Positions 7,169 to 13,212 of a stretch of 19,150 nucleotides of DNA are shown here, in pieces. The stretch lies in assembly GCA_964417835.1 (NCBI GenBank), contig CAYQJD010000017.1:1-19150 (forward strand), written 5' to 3'. The notes below the pieces were generated by a model. It made no database searches, was not told the origin of the DNA, and saw only the letters and a list, made by a program, of their open reading frames with translations. The first letter of the stretch is position 1, and the number at the start of each line of letters is the position of its first letter. A program made the translations under genes and the position numbers. The DNA is from UMGS1124 sp964417835 (lineage in GTDB: Bacteria > Bacillota_I > Bacilli_A > RF39 > UBA660).

Positions 7169-8842
7169 ATGAAAATGAATAAAAAAGGATATACACTATT
7201 AGAAATAATAATAGTATTAGGAATAATAACAATAATAGGAGTAGGAAGTATAGTAGGAGTAAATATAGTAAATAACAAAAAGATAGAGAAATTTTATGAT
7301 AAATTTGATGATGCATTAAGTGTATATTTAGAAACACATAATGAAGTATATACAAATTTAAAAGAAAATGTAGAAGGATCAGTAATAACATTAGAAGTAT
7401 TAAAAAATGAAGGATTAATAAGTGATAATCTAATAGATCCAGAAGGCAATAAAATAGATTATGAAAATAATTATTATGTACTAAGTAGTGCAAAGCTATT
7501 AGATAATGAAGAAGATGAAGAAGAATCAACAGACGTATGTGAAGGACAAGTATCTATAGAAGTAATAAAAAGTTGGGAAACATTAAAAGATAAAGTAGAT
7601 ACAGGAAATGTAATTTATATTTGTCCTAAAAATAGTGATAATGATGATGATAAAGATTATGAAGATCTTTTAAAAAGAATACAAACACTTGAAAGTGCAC
7701 TTGCATTAATGTCTACAGATAATAATTATGTATTATTTGGAGTTACTAGTGATTCTTCTGAAATTGCATATTGGCCTAAAGATAATGAAGATATTTGGAG
7801 ATATTATGAATATAATGGTAACTGGAAATTAATGTATGATCAAGCAGTTGGTGTTAATCAATATATGGATATTGTAAATTTAACACCTTCTGATTTTGAA
7901 GCATCTAAAGAATCAGACCTTACAAAACCTAATAATACCACTTTTTGGACATCTTCCAAAGGTAGTGCCAACTGCTATTATCAGTCTGATGAAGATGAAG
8001 TTGAATCTTGCAAAAGCTATACTTTATATCGTCTAAATTCCAACAATTGTTATGGAGGAGATTTCTATTTGATTTATAATGGCACTACAAGAATTGGTTT
8101 TTTTCGTAAAAGTACCACATCTGCCAGTATGTATGTAAATGGAGCCAAAACAAAAACTAAAGTTTCTTATCATCCTGCTTTTAATATTTCATTAAATGAT
8201 TTAAGTTCTAATTATTATTGTAAAAGAACAGGCAGTGGTGATGATTATTATCAAGTGGAAAATGGTTTTAGTTTAGATGATTTAACATCAACAGACAATT
8301 CAGTAAAAAAACAGGTTCTTTTAAACAATATGAGTTATAAAGATTCACTAAAATCAGTTAGTTGGGAATATGGATATAAAGTTCAACTAGAATCATTAGT
8401 CCCTACTGAAGATTCCGATTCATATAATTCACCGCTTGGAAATATGACAATGGCAGAAGCAAATACAATTGTATCCTCTGGGAAATCATGGCTTATAGGG
8501 AAAAATTTTGTTATTGGATACTATAGGTATAGTTCAGAAAAACATTTAGCAATAATTTCATCAGGATATAATTCTCAAGCTGGTTTAGTTAAGGAAAAAT
8601 ACTCAGATGGTAAATATAGTTTGACCACAGCCGATTATTATCCTGTTATTGCTTTGAAAGCTAATATTATCCTTGAAACAAATACCGAAAATTATAAAAA
8701 CATTACTGGATATAAAAAGAAATATTCTACTTGTTTTAATGATGATAATTTTACTGGAACTTTAGGAAGTAAAGATTGTCCATATATTTTAAAAGATAAT
8801 AGTAGTGGAAATTATTTAACAAAAGGTTTAGATCTAGAATAG
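7169..8842 (+). CDS. Type IV prepilin-like surface protein A (shared pilin module plus large unique C-terminal region)
   Basis: Predicted to be inserted in the membrane, trimmed by prepilin peptidase and exposed or assembled outside the cell. The N-terminus carries a class III prepilin signal: a short basic leader MKMNKKG, cleavage expected between Gly and Tyr, Glu at +5 (GYTLLE), then a ~20-residue hydrophobic helix. Residues 3-159 form a small pilin-like domain (ITLEVLKNEG...IDPEGNKI) and an acidic linker; this stretch is base-for-base identical to the other prepilin-like gene of the window. A short coiled coil (about 160-175) and a ~380-residue Tyr/Ser/Asn-rich region follow, with six further Cys, eight in all. 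It ends with YPVIALK and GSKDCPYIL. I do not recognise the C-terminal domain. The start at 7169 has the best spacing from AGAAGGG; 7175 is where the repeat starts. The gene lies 36 bases behind smc and probably reads through from it. Confidence 0.85.
   Translation: MKMNKKGYTLLEIIIVLGIITIIGVGSIVGVNIVNNKKIEKFYDKFDDALSVYLETHNEVYTNLKENVEGSVITLEVLKNEGLISDNLIDPEGNKIDYENNYYVLSSAKLLDNEEDEEESTDVCEGQVSIEVIKSWETLKDKVDTGNVIYICPKNSDNDDDKDYEDLLKRIQTLESALALMSTDNNYVLFGVTSDSSEIAYWPKDNEDIWRYYEYNGNWKLMYDQAVGVNQYMDIVNLTPSDFEASKESDLTKPNNTTFWTSSKGSANCYYQSDEDEVESCKSYTLYRLNSNNCYGGDFYLIYNGTTRIGFFRKSTTSASMYVNGAKTKTKVSYHPAFNISLNDLSSNYYCKRTGSGDDYYQVENGFSLDDLTSTDNSVKKQVLLNNMSYKDSLKSVSWEYGYKVQLESLVPTEDSDSYNSPLGNMTMAEANTIVSSGKSWLIGKNFVIGYYRYSSEKHLAIISSGYNSQAGLVKEKYSDGKYSLTTADYYPVIALKANIILETNTENYKNITGYKKKYSTCFNDDNFTGTLGSKDCPYILKDNSSGNYLTKGLDLE
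7175..7647 (+). repeat. 473-bp perfect direct repeat, copy 1 (pilin module)
   Basis: Identical at every base to 10008-10480, with no gaps. Homology starts at the ATG (one additional chance-level base upstream) and stops abruptly inside the acidic linker, after GATAATGATGA. It encodes the prepilin signal, membrane helix and small pilin domain. Sixteen of its 18 Ile codons are ATA, and Val is GTA throughout, unlike the downstream half of the gene. Confidence 0.97.
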
Positions 8843-8872
8843 AGAAGAACTAGAGTTTTCTCTATTTTTTTT
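8838..8872 (+). terminator. Intrinsic terminator of prepilin-like gene A
   Basis: Stem AATAGAGAA / TTCTCTATT, extendable by one G-U and one A-T pair, loop of seven, then eight T residues. The 5' arm overlaps the stop codon. One of the clearest terminators in the window. Confidence 0.88.
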
Positions 8873-8873
8873 G

Positions 8874-8889
8874 TATAATAAATATGGTG
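8874..8889 (+). promoter_or_regulatory. -10 element fused to the holA ribosome site
   Basis: Perfect TATAAT (8874-8879), then exactly six bases, then GGTG (8886-8889), five bases and the ATG. The same TATAAT-N6-GGTG layout precedes rnc and the rpiB-like gene. No good -35 is seen because the position falls in the preceding terminator, so strength is uncertain. Confidence 0.5.
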
Positions 8890-8894
8890 TTTTT

Positions 8895-9827
8895 ATGGAA
8901 TATATAATTAAGTGTGAATCTTATAGATTGTTGAAGGATAAAATAAATGAATTAACTAAAGATATTGATAAAGAAAATATAACATATTTTGATATGACCA
9001 TTGATAGCATAGAAAATATTTTAGAAGAATGTAATTATAATTCTTTATTTAATATAAAAAAAGCAATAATAGTTTATAATACAACAATATTTAATACAAA
9101 ATATGAATATAAAGATATATTAGAAAAAGTAGAAAAATATTTAAATAATCCTAATATAAATACTATTTTAATATTCGTTGCAGATAGTATATCTTTAAGA
9201 AAAAAATGTGTAAAAATAATAAAAGAGAAAAATAACTTATTTGAAATTGAAACTCCAGTAGATAAAGAACTAGAAAACTATATAAGAAAATATCTAGAAA
9301 ATAATAATTTTAAAATTGAAAATAATGCATTAAAAAAAATTATTAATAATTTAAATAATAATTATGATTTTATATTAAATGAATTAGATAAAATAATGAT
9401 AGTTAAAACAGATAATCTAATTAATGTTAACGATATAGATTGTTATACAACAAAATTAGAAGAAAATAATATATTTGATTTTGTTGATTCTGTTATAAAA
9501 AAAGATAATAAAAAAATGTTTGATTATTTAAAAACTTATGTAAAAAATAAAGAAGAGCCTTCAATATTATTTGCTAGCATAGCAAGTCAATATAGATTAA
9601 TATATTGTGTTAAAAATTTACATAAAAACGGGCAAAGTGAAAAAGAAATAGCTGATAATTTAAAGATACATCCATATAGAGTTAAATTAGCTTTAGAAAA
9701 TTCTTATAATTATACCAATCAAGAATTAGAAGAAAAATTATTATATATAGGTAAATTAGATGAAAAAATTAAATTAGGAATTATAGAAAATTATAAAGCT
9801 TTAAAATTATTTTTAATATCTATTTAA
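8895..9827 (+). CDS. holA: DNA polymerase III, delta subunit (clamp loader)
   Basis: Subunit of the clamp loader that opens the sliding clamp ring and puts it on primed DNA; essential for replication. The 310 residues have the divergent HolA layout: a degenerate N-terminal AAA-like domain (DKENITYFDMT... to IFVADSISLRKKCVKI) without a working Walker A; a middle lid helix bundle; and the diagnostic C-terminal collar, with NIFDFVDSVIKKD, EEPSILFASIASQYRLI, then SEKEIADNLKIHPYRVKLAL. Length is slightly below the usual 330-345. I prefer the ATG at 8895 because GGTG lies five bases upstream; a TTG at 8871 in frame lies in the terminator T-run. The common neighbours comEC and rpsT are absent; instead the gene is bracketed by the two prepilin-like genes. 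Confidence 0.92.
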   Translation: MEYIIKCESYRLLKDKINELTKDIDKENITYFDMTIDSIENILEECNYNSLFNIKKAIIVYNTTIFNTKYEYKDILEKVEKYLNNPNINTILIFVADSISLRKKCVKIIKEKNNLFEIETPVDKELENYIRKYLENNNFKIENNALKKIINNLNNNYDFILNELDKIMIVKTDNLINVNDIDCYTTKLEENNIFDFVDSVIKKDNKKMFDYLKTYVKNKEEPSILFASIASQYRLIYCVKNLHKNGQSEKEIADNLKIHPYRVKLALENSYNYTNQELEEKLLYIGKLDEKIKLGIIENYKALKLFLISI

Positions 9828-10007
9828 TTTATTTATTGAATTAATTAGTATATAGTGCTAATATTTAAATAGAGTAGAAAGACTCAAAAACAATTTTTAT
9901 TTAATTAACATATCAAAAATTATCTAATTGCTCTTCGGCTATAGAAACTATTGTACGGTCTGGGTTAATAATTATATAATTTTTTTGTTATAAGAAAGGT
10001 TAGTTTA
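9828..10007 (+). other. Intergenic region before the second prepilin-like gene
   Basis: Mostly A/T with one more GC-balanced island at about 9929-9966. The island reads as short open frames of some 20 codons on both strands, none with a start and ribosome site, so I do not call a gene. It supplies a possible -35 for the downstream gene. No homology with the region before the first prepilin-like gene apart from the ribosome site. Confidence 0.5.
9951..9980 (+). promoter_or_regulatory. Possible promoter of prepilin-like gene B
   Basis: -10 TATAAT (9975-9980) with TTGTAC (9951-9956) 18 bases upstream as a poor -35. A start near 9987 would leave a ~20-base leader carrying the AGAAAGG ribosome site (9993-9999). 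Confidence 0.4.
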
Positions 10008-10480
10008 ATGAATAAAAAAGGATATACACTATTAGAAATAATAATAGTATTAGGAATAATAACAATAATAGGAGTAGGAAGTATAGTAGGAGTAAATATA
10101 GTAAATAACAAAAAGATAGAGAAATTTTATGATAAATTTGATGATGCATTAAGTGTATATTTAGAAACACATAATGAAGTATATACAAATTTAAAAGAAA
10201 ATGTAGAAGGATCAGTAATAACATTAGAAGTATTAAAAAATGAAGGATTAATAAGTGATAATCTAATAGATCCAGAAGGCAATAAAATAGATTATGAAAA
10301 TAATTATTATGTACTAAGTAGTGCAAAGCTATTAGATAATGAAGAAGATGAAGAAGAATCAACAGACGTATGTGAAGGACAAGTATCTATAGAAGTAATA
10401 AAAAGTTGGGAAACATTAAAAGATAAAGTAGATACAGGAAATGTAATTTATATTTGTCCTAAAAATAGTGATAATGATGA
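10008..10480 (+). repeat. 473-bp perfect direct repeat, copy 2 (pilin module)
   Basis: Same orientation as copy 1, offset 2,833 bases, no substitutions even at synonymous sites. The pair flanks holA. Such identity in a gene whose downstream half has no detectable similarity means recent duplication or continuing gene conversion limited to this segment. Confidence 0.97.
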
Positions 10481-11195
10481 CAGTACCAATACTAACAATA
10501 CAAGAATTATTGTTAAAAATGATTATATTGCAATGGGAAAAGATCCTAATAATTACGTAGAAATAAATGGCACAAAATGGAGGATACTTGAAATAACTGA
10601 TAGGGATGTTTATTTAGTAAATACAGATGAAAATCTTCTTGTTGCTGATGAATACATATGCCAAGCCAGAAACTGCATTCTTATAACAAAAATTGAGGGA
10701 AGAACATTATCAAATTATGATTTAGTAGATTATGATAATATTATTGAGAACTCTAATTATCTTTTTGAAACAAGTGGAGATTCTGGCGGGAAAGGACAAG
10801 ATATTGGAAATTATATTAATATTTATACATTAATTGGCACTATAAATTATTCTTCTATAATCCGAGCATCATCTATTAATGGAAATTGGTTATTTGATTT
10901 ATATTATAACTTTGCGAAGAATAAAAATATGACTATAACATTATTTTTTGGAAGCATAAGTTTAGGGGATGATAAGGAAGATAAGTCAGGTGATTATGTT
11001 ACAATTGGTTGTTTTAAGTATTATGATAAGCCAGATTCACAAAGAGTTATATATACTTCCGATCTTAGTCCATGTGGAGAATCGTTAAATAACCCAGTAA
11101 TAATGTTGAAAAAATGTATTGATATAAAAGAACAATGTGATAAAGATAATGGTAGTGAAACATGTCCTTTTATTATTGATACTTCAGCTTGCTAA
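10008..11195 (+). CDS. Type IV prepilin-like surface protein B (same pilin module, different C-terminal region)
   Basis: 395 residues. The first 157 are identical to protein A at the DNA level: basic leader MNKKG, cleavage site G/Y, TLLE with Glu +5, hydrophobic helix, small pilin domain and acidic linker ending in SDND. A Ser/Thr/Asn linker and a region beginning NYVEINGTKWRILEI follow, which resembles the start of the DUF6273-type extracellular domains often fused to such leaders in Firmicutes; that similarity is from memory. It ends NPVIMLKKC...GSETCPFIIDTSAC, matching the end pattern of protein A (PVI-x-LK, later GS-x2-CP-[YF]-I) although the regions between differ. It has ten Cys, an even number that would suit disulfides outside the cell. 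Start defined by AGAAAGG eight bases upstream. It probably has its own promoter. Adhesin, minor pilin or surface lattice function is inference. Confidence 0.85.
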   Translation: MNKKGYTLLEIIIVLGIITIIGVGSIVGVNIVNNKKIEKFYDKFDDALSVYLETHNEVYTNLKENVEGSVITLEVLKNEGLISDNLIDPEGNKIDYENNYYVLSSAKLLDNEEDEEESTDVCEGQVSIEVIKSWETLKDKVDTGNVIYICPKNSDNDDSTNTNNTRIIVKNDYIAMGKDPNNYVEINGTKWRILEITDRDVYLVNTDENLLVADEYICQARNCILITKIEGRTLSNYDLVDYDNIIENSNYLFETSGDSGGKGQDIGNYINIYTLIGTINYSSIIRASSINGNWLFDLYYNFAKNKNMTITLFFGSISLGDDKEDKSGDYVTIGCFKYYDKPDSQRVIYTSDLSPCGESLNNPVIMLKKCIDIKEQCDKDNGSETCPFIIDTSAC

Positions 11196-11303
11196 TAAAT
11201 GATTAATATTTGTAGGTTAAAAATTAATTTCCCTTTTAGTCAAATGCAAAGTTAAACGTAATAATATATTAATGAAATATAGTATTTTAAATTACACGAA
11301 AAA

Positions 11304-11329
11304 GATTTTTCAAGAATTTTTGAAAAATC
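11304..11329 (-). terminator. Hairpin, terminator-like on the minus strand
   Basis: Perfect 10-bp stem GATTTTTCAA / TTGAAAAATC, six-base loop. On the minus strand it is followed by TTTTTCG, so it could end transcription of the former transposase gene; on the plus strand no T-run follows. Confidence 0.5.
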
Positions 11330-11346
11330 AAATGTCAATGAATAGA

Positions 11347-11458
11347 AATGTGATATTTTATTAGTTTCCGACTCATACTTGAGTCAATTTAAGATAATAT
11401 TCTGGGTATCATCTTTTCTTTTTGAAATTAAACAAAGTATCTTTTAATGTGATATTTT
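11347..11458 (+). repeat. Pair of 13-base direct repeats AATGTGATATTTT
   Basis: Copies at 11347-11359 and 11446-11458, identical, 99 bases apart. They enclose the perfect hairpin GACTCA-TACT-TGAGTC (11370-11385). They lie just downstream of the transposase remnant and may belong to the old element's end; chance is possible in AT-rich DNA, though 13 exact bases is long. Confidence 0.55.
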
Positions 11459-11459
11459 C

Positions 11460-11664
11460 TTATTTAATTTCATCAGTATCAAGCATATCCATAAATTCTT
11501 GAGGTAAAAAATCTTTCATAAGAGTATTATATATTTTTACCATTTAAAGAATCTCTTTTAACTGAATTAATATGATTTATCATTAAGTTTATATTATATT
11601 GAGTATAGTTATTAAAAGAAATTCCTTTAGATATAAAACTTTTTATATATTTATGTGATGATTG
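11460..11664 (-). pseudogene. Decayed IS30-family transposase, C-terminal fragment
   Basis: On the minus strand, a frame of about 68 codons without start, bounded upstream by a stop, ends at TAA (11460-11462). Its peptide contains HKYIKSFISKGISFNNYTQ, then INLMINHINSVKRDSLNGK, then YNTLMKDFLPQEFMDML. This matches the end of IS30-type DDE transposases, where the pattern is [HN]-x-[LY]-I-[RK]-x3-PKG-x-x-F-x5-Q-x-[DN]-I, then N-x-R/K-R-x-S/R-L-x-G/Y-K-x-P. The N-terminal helix-turn-helix and the DDE core are gone, so it cannot be active. Some substitutions at usually fixed positions (PKG to SKG, KTP/KSP to KNI) fit decay. It is a relic of an insertion between the second prepilin-like gene and yqeG. 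Confidence 0.7.
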
Positions 11665-11687
11665 TTAGAAAATTCTAACTTTTTTTT
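11664..11687 (+). terminator. Hairpin with T-run upstream of yqeG
   Basis: Inverted repeat GTTAGAAAATTCTAAC (5-6 usable base pairs, loop 4-6) followed by eight T residues. It could end plus-strand transcripts from the prepilin-like gene B side and isolate the yqeG operon. Confidence 0.6.
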
Positions 11688-11698
11688 ATATATCAAAT

Positions 11699-11708
11699 AT
11701 GTTAAAAT
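11699..11708 (+). promoter_or_regulatory. Possible extended -10 promoter of yqeG-yqeH-mutL
   Basis: ATGTTAAAAT gives TG-n plus TAAAAT (11703-11708). The -35 position falls in the T-run of the preceding hairpin and is poor. It is the best candidate in the 45 bases before the gene. Confidence 0.35.
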
Positions 11709-11732
11709 TGAATTAAAAGAAAGAGTGGTTAT

Positions 11733-12257
11733 ATGTTTGATAAATTTGTTCCAGATATATATACAAAAAGTATTTATACTATTGATTATAAAACATTAAA
11801 AAAAAATCATGTTAAATGTTTGATATTTGATTTAAATAATACTATAGCGCCTTTAACTTTAAAAAAACCAGATAAAAAATTAATTGATCTTTTTGAAGAA
11901 TTAAAAGATATGAAATTTAAAATATATATAGTAAGTAATAGTAGTAAAAAAAGAGTACAACCTTTTAAAGAAGACTTATGTGTTGATTCTGCATATCTTT
12001 CTTTTAAACCTTTAACAAAAAAATATAAAAAAATATTTGAGATAAATGAATTCAAAGATAATGAAATAGCATGTATTGGTGATGAATTAATAAATGACGT
12101 TTGGACTGCTAACAGAATGAATTTTATTAGTATTTTTATTAATCCAATAGGTACTAAAGAATATGTTTCTACTAAAATTGGGAGATATTTTGAAAATTTT
12201 ATAATAAATAAATTAACGGATAAAAAATTATTTAGAAAAGGTAAGTATTATGAATAA
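11733..12257 (+). CDS. yqeG: YqeG family HAD (class IIIA) phosphatase-like protein
   Basis: Cytoplasmic HAD-fold protein of 174 residues, the usual length of the YqeG family, found across Firmicutes next to the ribosome-assembly GTPase gene yqeH. Motif I lies in LIFDLNNTIAP (residues 31-40), motif II in IVSNSS, the lysine region in FKPLTKKYKKIFE, and the final acidic motif in IGDELINDVWTANR. Motif I is odd: the family reads DLDNT, while here it is DLNNT (Asp33-Leu-Asn35). The second Asp, the general acid/base in HAD phosphatases, is therefore Asn. The nucleophile Asp33 is kept. The change would be expected to weaken or abolish phosphatase turnover. The gene overlaps yqeH by eight bases, so the two are translationally coupled. 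Confidence 0.9.
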   Translation: MFDKFVPDIYTKSIYTIDYKTLKKNHVKCLIFDLNNTIAPLTLKKPDKKLIDLFEELKDMKFKIYIVSNSSKKRVQPFKEDLCVDSAYLSFKPLTKKYKKIFEINEFKDNEIACIGDELINDVWTANRMNFISIFINPIGTKEYVSTKIGRYFENFIINKLTDKKLFRKGKYYE

Positions 12258-13212
12258 AATATGTGCTGGTTGTGGTAGTATATTACAAACTGAGAATGAA
12301 TTAGAATCTGGTTTTATACCTCAGGAAAAGATAGAAAATTCTAATTATTGTAAAAGATGTTTTAGACTTACTCATTATGGTGATATTACTATTAAAGATA
12401 AAGAATTAAGTAATGAATATATTTTAAACTATGTTAATGAAAATAATAAATTCAATATATTTATGATAGATATATTAAATATTAATGAAACTAACATTAA
12501 TTTATATAATAAAATTAGAGAACCTAAGTTATTATTGATATCAAAAATAGATTTATTTAATAAATCTATTTATAAAGAAAAAATTAAAAATAAATTAAAA
12601 AAAATTTATAATATTGAAAATATAGTTTTTATAAGCAGTATAAAAAAGGATAATGTAATACACTTTGTTAATTATTTAATAAATAAAAAAATAAATAATA
12701 TATTTTTGCTAGGGCCTACTAATTCGGGTAAAAGTACGTTTATTAATAAGATTAATGAAATATATGATTGTAATTTAGATAGTTTAACAGTTTCAAATAA
12801 AAAAAATACTACTTTAGAATTTATTAAATTAAAATTAATGAATAATTTAACTATTTATGATAGTCCAGGTTTTTTATATAATGATTATAATATTAAAAGT
12901 AAATATAAAAATATAATTAAACCAATTACATTTAATATGAAGAAAGATGAAATTATTTTTATAGATAAGTTTTATATTAAATTTAATAATTCTACTAGTA
13001 TAACTATTTATTGTTATGAAAATATTAATATAAAGAAATTTTATAAAAAATTAGTGTTTGATTATGAAGTAGATATTAAAGATAATACAGATTTATGTAT
13101 AAATGGTTTTGGGTTTATTAATATAAAAAATAAATGTAAGATTGGTATAAAAAATTTAAATAAAGAATTTATAAGTAGAAGAGAAAGTGTTTTTGGGGAA
13201 AATCATGAGTAA
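12250..13212 (+). CDS. yqeH: YqeH, circularly permuted GTPase for 30S ribosome assembly
   Basis: Helps assemble the small ribosomal subunit. The 320 residues start with a zinc finger, Cys5-x2-Cys8 and Cys34-x2-Cys37. The permuted GTPase domain follows, its motifs in the order G4-G5-G1-G2-G3: SKID (98-101), SS (129-130), GPTNSGKS (155-162), the TT of NKKNTTLEF, and DSPG (204-207). A C-terminal domain without clear motifs follows. G4 has Ser in place of the usual Asn of NKxD, which could lower guanine specificity. The protein is some 45 residues shorter than Bacillus YqeH (about 366). ATGAATAA overlap with yqeG and ATGAGTAA overlap with mutL show coupled translation of all three. Confidence 0.93.
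   Translation: MNKICAGCGSILQTENELESGFIPQEKIENSNYCKRCFRLTHYGDITIKDKELSNEYILNYVNENNKFNIFMIDILNINETNINLYNKIREPKLLLISKIDLFNKSIYKEKIKNKLKKIYNIENIVFISSIKKDNVIHFVNYLINKKINNIFLLGPTNSGKSTFINKINEIYDCNLDSLTVSNKKNTTLEFIKLKLMNNLTIYDSPGFLYNDYNIKSKYKNIIKPITFNMKKDEIIFIDKFYIKFNNSTSITIYCYENINIKKFYKKLVFDYEVDIKDNTDLCINGFGFINIKNKCKIGIKNLNKEFISRRESVFGENHE

Larger units (their letters stand above)
11196..11732. other. 537-bp non-coding stretch with transposon debris
   Basis: No intact gene. It holds, left to right: a 10-bp-stem hairpin (11304-11329), two copies of a 13-base direct repeat, a 6-bp hairpin (11370-11385), a decayed IS30-type transposase end on the minus strand (11460-11664), a hairpin with T-run (11664-11687) and the upstream region of yqeG. 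The left part, 11196-11300, shows nothing recognisable. Confidence 0.7.

Noticed and set aside
7116..7529. Long Leu/His-rich open frame on the minus strand opposite the pilin module, repeated at 10000-10362
   Set aside because: It is the antisense of the A-ending-codon module; it appears twice only because the module is duplicated, has no ribosome site and reads as low-complexity Leu/His/Tyr.
9929..9966. GC-richer island before the second prepilin-like gene as a coding remnant
   Set aside because: Plausible peptides of about 20 residues can be read on both strands, so neither is convincing; part of it may serve as a -35 region.
7175..10480. Diversity-generating retroelement explanation for the repeated module
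   Set aside because: No reverse transcriptase is present, the two copies are identical with no A-site mutations, and the constant part is at the N-terminus.
13187..13204. Upstream ATG for mutL
   Set aside because: The ATG at 13205 has GGGGAA at proper spacing and the conserved MutL N-terminus starts right after it.
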